The notes beneath the pieces are model-generated. The model ran no database searches. It worked only from the letters and a program-made list of their open reading frames with translations, and was not told the DNA's origin. Source: Vibrio azureus (GTDB lineage Bacteria; Pseudomonadota; Gammaproteobacteria; Enterobacterales; Vibrionaceae). Taken from it: 64,000 nt of DNA. Made by a program: the position numbers and the translations under genes. The stretch spans positions 1,984,001 through 2,048,000 of the forward strand of contig NZ_CP018616.1 in assembly GCF_002849855.1 (NCBI RefSeq). The letters run 5' to 3'. This document shows, in pieces, positions 18,201-25,959 of the stretch (position 1 is its first letter; every line of letters starts with the position of its first letter).

Positions 18201-20231
18201 TTAGCTATTAGCAATAAATTGAGAGCGCAGTTGCTCAATTTCGTCACGCTTTTGCGCTGCTAATTCAAATTCAAGATTCTGTGCGTGTTGATACATTTCT
18301 GTCTCTAGTTTACTGATCTCTTTCTCTAGTTGCTGGGGAGTCATAGCAGTATAAACTTTCGAAGGTTCGGCAACTTTGGATAGTGGTACAGTCTGCTGAG
18401 TTCGTTGACGTTTAGACTTAGTGATATCACCCAACTCCATAATATCTTTGACATTACGTTTTAAAGCTTGGGGGATAATGCCCATTTCTATATTGTAAGT
18501 ATGCTGCTTTTCACGACGCCTTTCGGTTTCATCCATGGCTTTTTTCATCGACTTAGTAATCGAATCACCATATAAAATTGCTTTACCGTTAATATTTCTC
18601 GCCGCTCGACCAATTGTCTGAATAAGAGAACGTTCGGAACGTAAAAAACCTTCCTTATCCGCATCCAGAATCGCCACTAAAGAGACCTCTGGCATATCTA
18701 AACCTTCACGTAGTAGGTTGATGCCAACCAAAACATCAAACTCACCCAAACGAAGATCTCGTATAATCTCGACTCGCTCTACAGTATCGATGTCTGAGTG
18801 CAAGTATCGAACTTTTACGTCATGTTCATGAAGGTACTCGGTTAAATCTTCTGCCATACGCTTGGTCAAGGTGGTGACAAGTACTCGCTCATTAATGGCA
18901 CTACGAATACGGATTTCAGACAATAAGTCATCAACCTGAGTCGCGACTGGACGTACTTCTAATTCAGGATCGAGTAAACCCGTTGGACGAACAACTTGAT
19001 CGGCGATTTCCCCAGCTGATTTCTCCAATTCATAGTTTCCAGGCGTCGCGGAAACAAAGATAGTCTGTGGTGAAATTGCTTCAAACTCCTCAAACTTCAT
19101 CGGTCTATTATCAAGAGCAGAAGGCAGACGGAAACCAAATTCAACCAGCGTTTCCTTGCGCGATCGATCGCCTTTATACATCGCCCCGATTTGAGGCACC
19201 GTCACGTGTGACTCATCGATAATTAATAAACCGTCATGAGGCAAGTAATCAAATAGCGTAGGCGGTGGCTCTCCCTCGGCGCGGCCACTCAGATAACGTG
19301 AGTAGTTTTCAATTCCAGAACAAAAACCAAGTTCATTCATCATTTCAATATCAAATTGAGTTCGCTGAGAAATACGCTGCTCTTCCAGCAATTTATTATC
19401 GTCAAGCAGTTGCTTTTTGCGTATTTCTAATTCAACTTTAATCTTCTCAATCGCCTCTAACACTCGATCACGAGGCGTCACATAGTGGGTCTTTGGATAA
19501 ATAGTATAACGTGGCAAATCTCGTTGTTTAACCACACCAGTGAGTGGGTCAAACACACTGATACTGTCGATTTCATCATCGAACATCTCAATTCTAACCG
19601 CATCTTGATCCGATTCTGCGGGAAAAATATCAATCACTTCACCACGAACTCGAAACTGTCCTCGTTCAAACGATACGTCGTTGCGGGAATACTGTAATTC
19701 AGCAAGACGCCTGAGCATATCACGCTGATCTATCACGTCACCTCGCCGAACATGCAGCATCATTTTTAGATAAGATTCAGGGTCACCAAGACCATAGATC
19801 GCTGATACTGAGGCGACAATAATGGCATCTTTACGTTCTAGTAAGGCTTTTGTGGCAGACAGGCGCATCTGCTCTATATGTGCATTAACAGAAGCATCTT
19901 TTTCAATAAAAGTATCCGTCGTCGGAACGTAAGCTTCTGGCTGGTAATAATCATAATAAGAAACGAAATACTCAACAGCATTATTTGGAAAAAATGCCTT
20001 CATTTCTCCATAAAGTTGGGCTGCAAGTGTTTTGTTAGGAGCAAGAAGAATTGCGGGCCTTTGTGCCTGTGCGATAACATTTGCGAGGGTAAACGTTTTA
20101 CCTGAGCCCGTAACACCTAAAAGAGTTTGGTGGGCCAAACCTGAATCCAAACCGTCCAGTAACTGCAGGATAGCCGTGGGCTGATCTCCAGAGGGGCGAT
20201 AGTCGGATACTAATTCGTACACTTTGCTCAT
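18201..20231 (-). CDS. uvrB: Excinuclease ABC subunit B
   Basis: Damage-verification helicase of nucleotide excision repair; it loads with UvrA and recruits UvrC. The ATG at 20231 ([18 protein letters not shown]) has AAGGAAC upstream and gives 676 residues, the usual length. A longer frame adding 16 residues is rejected. Visible are Walker A GVTGSGKT at 39-46, the damage-gripping beta-hairpin [12 protein letters not shown], the DEAD-type motif LLIIDESH, helicase motifs [17 protein letters not shown] and QTIGRAARN, and the C-terminal UVR motif [10 protein letters not shown] see no clear LexA box upstream. Confidence 0.97.
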   Translation of the reverse strand: MSKVYELVSDYRPSGDQPTAILQLLDGLDSGLAHQTLLGVTGSGKTFTLANVIAQAQRPAILLAPNKTLAAQLYGEMKAFFPNNAVEYFVSYYDYYQPEAYVPTTDTFIEKDASVNAHIEQMRLSATKALLERKDAIIVASVSAIYGLGDPESYLKMMLHVRRGDVIDQRDMLRRLAELQYSRNDVSFERGQFRVRGEVIDIFPAESDQDAVRIEMFDDEIDSISVFDPLTGVVKQRDLPRYTIYPKTHYVTPRDRVLEAIEKIKVELEIRKKQLLDDNKLLEEQRISQRTQFDIEMMNELGFCSGIENYSRYLSGRAEGEPPPTLFDYLPHDGLLIIDESHVTVPQIGAMYKGDRSRKETLVEFGFRLPSALDNRPMKFEEFEAISPQTIFVSATPGNYELEKSAGEIADQVVRPTGLLDPELEVRPVATQVDDLLSEIRIRSAINERVLVTTLTKRMAEDLTEYLHEHDVKVRYLHSDIDTVERVEIIRDLRLGEFDVLVGINLLREGLDMPEVSLVAILDADKEGFLRSERSLIQTIGRAARNINGKAILYGDSITKSMKKAMDETERRREKQHTYNIEMGIIPQALKRNVKDIMELGDITKSKRQRTQQTVPLSKVAEPSKVYTAMTPQQLEKEISKLETEMYQHAQNLEFELAAQKRDEIEQLRSQFIANS

Positions 20232-20380
20232 AACGTTCCTTAACTTTTCAAACCTTTCGAATGCTACTGCGATACTCAAGTCAGTGCAAAGTATTTGCCT
20301 CTATTTGTACCCTAATTATTGAGTTAGGGATTACCTGCCTAAGTCATTCAAGAAAAAGCAATGGACCAAATTAAATCACT

Positions 20381-20414
20381 TATACACAAGTGACCTCAAG
20401 ATACTTGAGTATAT
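20381..20414. repeat. Dispersed palindromic repeat, partial copy
   Basis: TATACACAAGTGACCTCAAG followed by ATACTTGAGTATAT. The left end is kept and the right half is shortened. Confidence 0.7.
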
Positions 20415-20496
20415 AAATATAGAGTAAGCAATTGGAAAGCGATGTGAAAGATCAACAAGATAGAGATTTATCCTTACTCAATTTTCATTAACACAG

Positions 20497-20519
20497 TTAT
20501 CCACAAATTTGGTGGATAA
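20497..20519. promoter_or_regulatory. Inverted DnaA-box-like pair
   Basis: TTATCCACA (20497-20505) is the exact high-affinity DnaA box. GGTGGATAA (20511-20519) is its reverse complement with one mismatch. Together they also form a hairpin. No AT-rich unwinding element or box cluster accompanies them, so this is not a replication origin; titration or gene regulation is possible, as is chance. Confidence 0.35.
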
Positions 20520-20671
20520 CTACTCCGAGGCCTTTATCCTCAAAGCCTCTGAGAAAGTAAAGATTTTTTTAAATTATTAAAACCTACCTCTTTCATAAAT
20601 CTTTTATCCCTAAGTGACGACAAGGTGCTTGGTTTAGACACTTATGAGCGCTTCAAAGCTTATCACCTCAA

Positions 20672-20718
20672 TAGAACAATCAGCACATCAACAGAACAAT
20701 CAGCACATCAACAGAACA
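20672..20718. repeat. 20-bp tandem duplication
   Basis: CAGCACATCAACAGAACAAT at 20681-20700 is repeated at 20701-20718 with the last two bases changed, and the last nine bases of the unit also precede it. Two and a half copies. Confidence 0.85.
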
Positions 20719-20797
20719 GCCGTTCTACCTTCAATAAAAAAACCAACAGCTTGTTCGCTACTGGCTTTATGCACTGGTAACCTAATTCATGCATTGA

Positions 20798-20850
20798 TAT
20801 GCCCAAGTGACTTCAATATGCTCGATTTAGAGCGAGGTTACTTGGGTATA
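20798..20850. repeat. Dispersed palindromic repeat, complete 53-bp copy
   Basis: TATGCCCAAGTGACTTCAA, the GCTCGATTTAGAGCGAGG core, and TTACTTGGGTATA at the right end. Both termini are present. It ends three bases before the stop codon of the sphingomyelinase-type gene and may double as its transcript end. Confidence 0.9.
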
Positions 20851-20852
20851 GC

Positions 20853-22337
20853 CTAATTATAAGTCAAGTTAGACTTCCAATCTGAGTATTCAAACTCCGG
20901 CATTTCAATAATGAACAGGCCATTATCACTTACAGGAAGCTCACTGAGAGTCTGAATGTATGAGTCATGAGGCTCTAAATATTTATCTTCTGATTGAGTA
21001 ATAAAGTGTGAATGATCGTACAGGAAAACAACATCACCATTTTGTATACAATCATCAGATTGATGCTTACGACTGATCCTCATAAAGTCTGCCGAGTTAT
21101 CGAATCTTGTGTAGTAGCTATTACCCTGCCAAGTCCAGTAATAGTCTTTATAATTATCCATTCTCGAGATCTGAACATAGTCATTATCTCGAATACAAAA
21201 GCCATTGTAAGGACGCCAATTATCGAGTTTAAAGGTGGCATTCGTAACAGAGCCATCCATACCGTAACCTAGCCAACCATTATCTCTGTTGGCATCTGCG
21301 TAAACGTATTGCCCAGTTGACTGATGCTTCAACTTGATTGAGTTATAAGGTTTATTAATTGGTCGAGAGCTTTGAGTTTGTGTTTGTTCGTTTGCATAAT
21401 CAAATGCTACAACTGGAAAATGATCAGAGTATTCGTAAAAATAGAAACTTTCTTGACTTCCTGACACTTCAACCCTCTCTGAAATAGGGTCTAGAATTTG
21501 ATTGTGCCAATTCTCCGGCTGCTTATGGCTGCGTTCAACAAGAATGTAGTCAAGGAGCTGTCCTTGAAAACCTGGATAACTATCATTCGTAAAACCATTC
21601 GCTGCAGGATCCCAAGAGTACGGCGCTCCAGCATAATTTGTCGGTTCAACAACGTTTAAGTCATCCAGCATCGACTGAAACTCAGATGATTGCTTAGCAA
21701 CATTTAAGTCACCTGCAATAAAAACCATTTCATCTTTTGAACGACCCGATCTAGCAACATAGCTTTGAATATCTTTAAATTGCTCACTTCGAATGACTTC
21801 AGGTGAAACCGTGCAGAGGCTATCATCAGCTTGAACATGGGTACCAATGATATTATAAAGTTCACCACCTTTATTAATAACGGTATGGATGAAACCTTTC
21901 TGCGATGCTTTATCAGCACCACAACTCGAGCCAAATATCACCTGAGCTTGGTACTCGATTGGATACTTACTTAGGATAACGACACCGCCATCATCTGCAG
22001 CCATGGTTCGCCATCCTTCCGTTTTATCCCATCCTTCTTGAGTTCGACCAAGAACAGGGGTTCGATACTTAAACTTATCTGATAAGCCATCTAAAAGTAT
22101 TTCACTGGCTTGATTATCGAATACCTCATTAAACACGACCACATCGGTGTTATCAAAGATTGACGATTTGGCAATTAAGTTTGCTCGCTTGTCAGGGTTT
22201 GTTTTCCCAACAACAGGACTTAAAATACGTTCTAGCATATAAACGTTGTAGTTCATTAGCCTTGGAACATCGGTTGTGCTGCTTGCATTGACTTGAAATT
22301 GCATCAACACAGAAAATAAAATGACAAAATATTTCAC
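20853..22337 (-). CDS. Secreted sphingomyelinase-type phosphodiesterase (DNase I fold) with C-terminal extension
   Basis: Predicted secreted hydrolase of the endonuclease/exonuclease/phosphatase superfamily, closest in pattern to bacterial neutral sphingomyelinase C (haemolysin) enzymes. The GTG at 22337 (VKYFVILFSV) has a GGGGGG ribosome site and gives 494 residues with a signal peptide ending near NASS. Catalytic positions of the fold are all present: Asn31, metal-binding Glu71 in FNEVFD, His167 in GTHVQAD, Asp210/Asn212 in AGDLNVAK, and Asp305/His306 in YSDHFP. Residues from about 330 onward form an extra aromatic-rich domain (LKHQSTGQYVYADANRDNGWLG) that resembles carbohydrate- or membrane-binding repeats. 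Substrate is inferred. It lies next to a ToxR-like regulator pair on the same strand. Confidence 0.85.
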   Translation of the reverse strand: MKYFVILFSVLMQFQVNASSTTDVPRLMNYNVYMLERILSPVVGKTNPDKRANLIAKSSIFDNTDVVVFNEVFDNQASEILLDGLSDKFKYRTPVLGRTQEGWDKTEGWRTMAADDGGVVILSKYPIEYQAQVIFGSSCGADKASQKGFIHTVINKGGELYNIIGTHVQADDSLCTVSPEVIRSEQFKDIQSYVARSGRSKDEMVFIAGDLNVAKQSSEFQSMLDDLNVVEPTNYAGAPYSWDPAANGFTNDSYPGFQGQLLDYILVERSHKQPENWHNQILDPISERVEVSGSQESFYFYEYSDHFPVVAFDYANEQTQTQSSRPINKPYNSIKLKHQSTGQYVYADANRDNGWLGYGMDGSVTNATFKLDNWRPYNGFCIRDNDYVQISRMDNYKDYYWTWQGNSYYTRFDNSADFMRISRKHQSDDCIQNGDVVFLYDHSHFITQSEDKYLEPHDSYIQTLSELPVSDNGLFIIEMPEFEYSDWKSNLTYN

Positions 22338-22640
22338 TATAATCCCCCCACTTTTTGGATACAAAACATCATCCCAAAAGTGACAGAACTATCAATAAAA
22401 TTTCAGTTAAAAAGCACTTATTAATTTGTGATATTATAAATGCTTGTGACTAATTATGACTTAATATTGTTTATTTCTCTTTATATACCCAAGTGACCTC
22501 AACTGCGTAATTTAAACCAATAAAAATGAGTTAAAATCATTATAAGTCAACTATTTAAAACAAAATCAGACAACTAAACCTCTGCGTCTAACTCAAACTA
22601 AAGTAGGTGTAATAAGGCAACACATTTAATAAATAAAACG
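22338..22640. other. AT-rich gap between the phosphodiesterase gene and the ToxS-like gene
   Basis: About 300 bases, very AT-rich, carrying the promoter region of the phosphodiesterase and a half copy of the dispersed repeat (TATACCCAAGTGACCTCAA at 22484-22502). No coding frame. Confidence 0.65.
22484..22502. repeat. Dispersed palindromic repeat, single end only
   Basis: An exact TATACCCAAGTGACCTCAA end with no matching right half. Confidence 0.75.
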
Positions 22641-23144
22641 TTACAACCAATCAAACTTTCCAAGCGTCATTTTCTTTATGGGTTTATCTGAAATTAACAA
22701 TAGATACCCACCCGGTAACTCTTCAACAATTTGGATTGATTTCATAAATGCCCGTTTACGTTTCGCACTGATGTATTTTTTAAACAAGAGCAAACCTTTA
22801 GTTTCTTTCAAATCTAGGTCAACATTATGAATTTCTTCACTGGTAATAGTCGCATGGTAAAGCCCCTTATAATTTGTTGTAATATAGCCGTACGTATGCA
22901 TTTTCAGCATATCTTCCATACCCGTTTCTTTTAAAATAGTGAGTGACTCAAAATTCTGATCTCTTAAGAAAGCTTCGACATGTTCTGTTGCAACGTAATC
23001 ATGCGTTGAAGAAACATAGTTAGTCGTAACACTGAATGTTGCTTCTTTATCAGAAGCAAGTCCTACATTTATCACGAAAGATATGACCATTATTAGAATA
23101 CTAGCAATAAGAAATGCTAGACTTTTTTTATTATCAGTGAACAT
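22641..23144 (-). CDS. ToxS-like/VtrC-like membrane-anchored periplasmic partner protein
   Basis: A 167-residue protein with one membrane helix at about residues 9-29 and a periplasmic remainder. That topology is shared by ToxS, TcpH and VtrC, the small partners that stabilise ToxR-type regulators. I do not recognise the sequence as any of these by residue identity; the call rests on topology and on its 11-base overlap with the ToxR-like gene. The periplasmic part contains VATEHVEAFLRDQNFESL and a basic KKYISAKRKR stretch. In Vibrio, such pairs sense bile, pH or envelope signals; the signal here is unknown. Confidence 0.65.
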   Translation of the reverse strand: MFTDNKKSLAFLIASILIMVISFVINVGLASDKEATFSVTTNYVSSTHDYVATEHVEAFLRDQNFESLTILKETGMEDMLKMHTYGYITTNYKGLYHATITSEEIHNVDLDLKETKGLLLFKKYISAKRKRAFMKSIQIVEELPGGYLLLISDKPIKKMTLGKFDWL

Positions 23145-23967
23145 GGTGGTGTAATTCTTCCTTAATTAGAGAGACTAACTTTTGACCAGTATCTGTTTTT
23201 TTCAATATGATCACTACGTTTTGTGGTGCATCTGAATCCCGGATAGTAACAAGTGAAAAAGTCTCACGCGTGTACAGCATAACAACCCTACTAACGATAC
23301 CGTTTTGTTTAAGTTCTAATATGTAAGAATTCAAGCTTTCCGATATATCATCAACATTGAGATCTGGTTCAACATAGATGGTCAACACATCTGATACTTC
23401 AACTTTGTGCATCGAGGTCCAGGAGCTTGCTTCAAATTTTGGCTGAGAGTAGATAAACGGTACACTGGCAGCAACCAAAAGAGACGCTATACCCAAAACA
23501 ATACAAAGATAATTTTTGACGTTGTGATTTTTCTTTACCTTTGTCTCTACCTCCAAAGATGCTTCTTGAGGTGTGTTAAAAGACGTCTCTTTACTTTCTG
23601 GTTCAATAGAGTCTGATATATTTTTTGAACTGAGCTCAACCTCTTTCACTTCACTATTAAAAACAGCATCACTCTCAAACTTGTAGCCTATTTTCGCAAC
23701 CGTCTTGAGGTACTTTTGTTCCTTACCGCTATCTTCTAAAAGCTGCCTAATCGAACGAATCGATTGGGTGAGAGAACCCTCAGAAACATGCTTTCCTGGC
23801 CATGCTCCCGTTAACAACTCTTCTTTAGTTGTCACCTTTCCAGCATTTTTACACAAAATGAGTATCACGAGGTGATCATGGTAACCTATACGACGCTCTT
23901 CGTCGGTAAGTATGTTTTTAGCTAAAGGGTGCTCTAAATCTATCAACCAATTTTTAATTCTATACAT
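23134..23967 (-). CDS. ToxR/CadC-family transmembrane transcriptional regulator
   Basis: A 277-residue inner-membrane activator. A cytoplasmic OmpR-type winged helix (about 10-100) carries KEELLTGAWPGKHVSEGSLTQ, SIRSIRQLLED and KYLKTVAKIGYKF, matching the SLTQ.IS.LR...V.KRGY pattern of ToxR and CadC. An acidic Ser-rich linker follows (about 105-148). Then comes one membrane helix (about 153-173, NYLCIVLGIASLL) and a periplasmic sensor domain of about 100 residues. It is not canonical ToxR: the linker and periplasmic domain differ, and the genomic place (between uvrB and rsxA) is wrong. The overlapping partner gene suggests a two-protein sensor like ToxRS, TcpPH or VtrAC. The downstream phosphodiesterase is a plausible target. 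Confidence 0.8.
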   Translation of the reverse strand: MYRIKNWLIDLEHPLAKNILTDEERRIGYHDHLVILILCKNAGKVTTKEELLTGAWPGKHVSEGSLTQSIRSIRQLLEDSGKEQKYLKTVAKIGYKFESDAVFNSEVKEVELSSKNISDSIEPESKETSFNTPQEASLEVETKVKKNHNVKNYLCIVLGIASLLVAASVPFIYSQPKFEASSWTSMHKVEVSDVLTIYVEPDLNVDDISESLNSYILELKQNGIVSRVVMLYTRETFSLVTIRDSDAPQNVVIILKKTDTGQKLVSLIKEELHHHVH

Positions 23968-24617
23968 AATTTTCTAGCCTGGCGTTAACCCTTTCTTTAC
24001 TTCCATTAAAACCCAAAAACGGGCCGTACCATTCATTTCAGACACATCCAACAGGAAAATGTATACGTTTGTTTTATTTGAATTTGCCCCTAAAAAAATC
24101 AGTAACCCCGGGCACCGTCAATTGATAGACCGATAACCAAAAAACTCACTATAAGTAACTTATTAATTTACTCAAAATAAAAAATAATAAATCTAAATGG
24201 TGTAAAACCAGTACACCTTAAAAATCATAAATAAAATGTGATTTCATGAATTATTGATTAAAAAAAAATAAAAATGTTAATAAAACAAGAAAGCTTTAAA
24301 CGTCAAAATTCAGAAAACATTACAAATTTTTCCACTATACGATTAGACATATCAATAAAAGGGTTAAAAAAATGTAAGATAAATTTTAATTTGAGTAATA
24401 ATTCTAATTATTAAAGGCACATCTTACATTTCCAAAGAATTGGAATTTCACCTATTTTCTTTATGGTTAATAAAGTGGAGTTCAATGCTAGACATCCACT
24501 TTTTAAGTAAACCGTACTAGGATCTATTGCCTTTTCTCCATCGTAAAACTTCTTATATTGAAATAGTTCGGGAAGTAAAGGTTATGAGCTCTAAGGTCTT
24601 GTCTCTGTCTTGAGGTT
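23968..24617. other. AT-rich regulatory region upstream of the ToxR-like gene
   Basis: About 650 bases, among the most AT-rich of the window, with runs of A and T and no coding frame of note. It separates the divergent ToxR-like gene and rsx operon and should hold promoters for both. AT-rich DNA of this kind is a usual H-NS target and is common around horizontally acquired ToxR-regulated genes. Confidence 0.6.
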
Positions 24618-24673
24618 CATACCCAAATAACTTCAAGCTGTTCTGAATCAAGCATCATGAGGCTACTTGGGCA
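24618..24673. repeat. Dispersed palindromic repeat, near-complete copy upstream of rsxA
   Basis: CATACCCAAATAACTTCAAG, then TCTGAATCAAGCATCATGAGG, then CTACTTGGGCAG. The core is in the opposite orientation to the copy at 20798-20850. With the copies at 20381-20850 it brackets the phosphodiesterase/ToxR-like segment. Confidence 0.8.
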
Positions 24674-24758
24674 GTTATCAACCTAAATGCTGAAAACCTT
24701 ATCTTTCACTGGTTGTTATTGATGTCACAAAGCACGATAATAGGGATATCGGATTACA

Positions 24759-25352
24759 ATGAATGTGTTAGCTATGACCGAATATATGCTGCTGTTAGTT
24801 GGAACAGTTTTGGTTAATAATTTTGTGCTGGTCAAATTTCTTGGCCTCTGTCCTTTTATGGGAGTCTCTAAGAAGCTTGAGACAGCAATTGGTATGGGGC
24901 TGGCCACCACTTTTGTCCTCACTCTAGCTTCAGTCTCAGCATACCTAGTGGAAAGTTACATCCTGCGTCCATTAGGGATTGAGTACTTAAGGACCATGAG
25001 TTTTATTTTGGTCATCGCCGTCGTGGTTCAGTTCACTGAAATGGTCGTTCACAAGACTAGCCCAACGTTATACCGCTTGCTTGGGATCTTTTTACCTTTA
25101 ATTACAACAAATTGTGCTGTTTTAGGTGTGGCTTTACTGAATATCAATGAAAATCATAATTTTATAGAATCTATTATTTATGGTTTTGGAGCCGCTGTTG
25201 GCTTCTCTCTTGTACTGATCTTATTTGCTTCGATGCGTGAGCGTATTGCTGCGGCGGATGTACCTGTCCCTTTTAAAGGCGCTTCAATCGCGATGATCAC
25301 TGCAGGTCTCATGTCTCTAGCCTTTATGGGCTTTACTGGATTGGTGAAATAA
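24759..25352 (+). CDS. rsxA: Rnf/Rsx electron-transport complex subunit A
   Basis: Integral membrane subunit (about six helices) of the Rnf/Rsx complex. The complex couples electron flow between ferredoxin and NAD to ion transport, and in E. coli it keeps SoxR reduced. The 197 residues include [56 protein letters not shown] and the C-terminal [14 protein letters not shown]. The ATG at 24759 has CGGA upstream; MTEYMLLL at 24774 would match the usual 193-residue family length, so the start is uncertain by five codons. First gene of rsxABCDGE. Confidence 0.95.
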   Translation: MNVLAMTEYMLLLVGTVLVNNFVLVKFLGLCPFMGVSKKLETAIGMGLATTFVLTLASVSAYLVESYILRPLGIEYLRTMSFILVIAVVVQFTEMVVHKTSPTLYRLLGIFLPLITTNCAVLGVALLNINENHNFIESIIYGFGAAVGFSLVLILFASMRERIAAADVPVPFKGASIAMITAGLMSLAFMGFTGLVK

Positions 25353-25357
25353 AAAAG

Positions 25358-25951
25358 ATGAATACTATATTTATCGCTATCATTGCCATCGCCCTACTTG
25401 CCGCCATTTTCGGCGCTGTACTTGGCTTTGCTTCTATACGCTTTAAAGTAGAAGCAGATCCAATCGTTGACCAAATTGATTCATTATTGCCTCAAACTCA
25501 ATGTGGGCAATGCGGATACCCTGGCTGTAGACCTTATGCAGAAGCAATTGCTAACGGTGACAAAATTAATAAATGTCCTCCAGGTGGCCAAACGACCATT
25601 GAGAAACTCGCCGACCTCATGGGAGTTGAGGCAGAAGAATCTGCACATGACCTCGTTAATAACGTCAAAACGGTTGCTTTCATTCATGAAGACATGTGTA
25701 TTGGTTGCACAAAATGTATTCAAGCTTGCCCCGTTGATGCCATCGTCGGTGGAACTAAAGCACTACACACAGTGATTAAAGATGAATGTACTGGCTGTGA
25801 CTTATGCGTCGCACCATGCCCAACAGACTGTATTGAGATGATCCCATTAGAAACGACCACCGATAGCTGGAAATGGCAATTGAATGCTATTCCTGTGACA
25901 AACATTACGGATGCTGCTGATTCAGCTCACCGAAGCAATTCGATTAATTAA
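25358..25951 (+). CDS. rsxB: Rnf/Rsx complex iron-sulfur subunit B
   Basis: Ferredoxin-like subunit, 197 residues. It has an N-terminal hydrophobic anchor (about 5-25) and a four-cysteine [15 protein letters not shown] cluster domain, usually completed by a further Cys in KCPPGG. Two [4Fe-4S] ferredoxin motifs follow ([15 protein letters not shown] and [15 protein letters not shown]). It starts five bases after rsxA. Confidence 0.96.
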   Translation: MNTIFIAIIAIALLAAIFGAVLGFASIRFKVEADPIVDQIDSLLPQTQCGQCGYPGCRPYAEAIANGDKINKCPPGGQTTIEKLADLMGVEAEESAHDLVNNVKTVAFIHEDMCIGCTKCIQACPVDAIVGGTKALHTVIKDECTGCDLCVAPCPTDCIEMIPLETTTDSWKWQLNAIPVTNITDAADSAHRSNSIN

Positions 25952-25959
25952 GGTTTGAT

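Larger units (their letters stand above)
20232..20852. other. Non-coding stretch between uvrB and the sphingomyelinase gene
   Basis: About 620 bases without a convincing gene. It contains dispersed-repeat copies at 20381-20414, about 20605-20645 (decayed) and 20798-20850, an inverted DnaA-box pair at 20497-20519, a hairpin at about 20527-20551, and a 20-base tandem duplication at 20672-20718. A 70-codon open frame from 20644 runs through the duplication and a repeat and is not credible. Confidence 0.7.

Noticed and set aside
20232..20340. LexA (SOS) box upstream of uvrB
   Set aside because: The closest string, CTGCGATACTCAAGTCAG, has the wrong spacing (12 rather than 10 between CTG and CAG).
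20497..20519. Replication origin suggested by the DnaA-box pair
   Set aside because: Only one exact and one imperfect box, no cluster, no AT-rich 13-mers and no dnaA/gidA-type neighbours.
20644..20856. 70-codon ORF with SAHQQNNQHINR repeats
   Set aside because: Runs through a 20-bp duplication and a dispersed repeat copy, with no ribosome site or family.
23134..23967. Canonical toxR
   Set aside because: Only the winged-helix domain matches; the linker, periplasmic domain and gene neighbourhood differ from toxRS.
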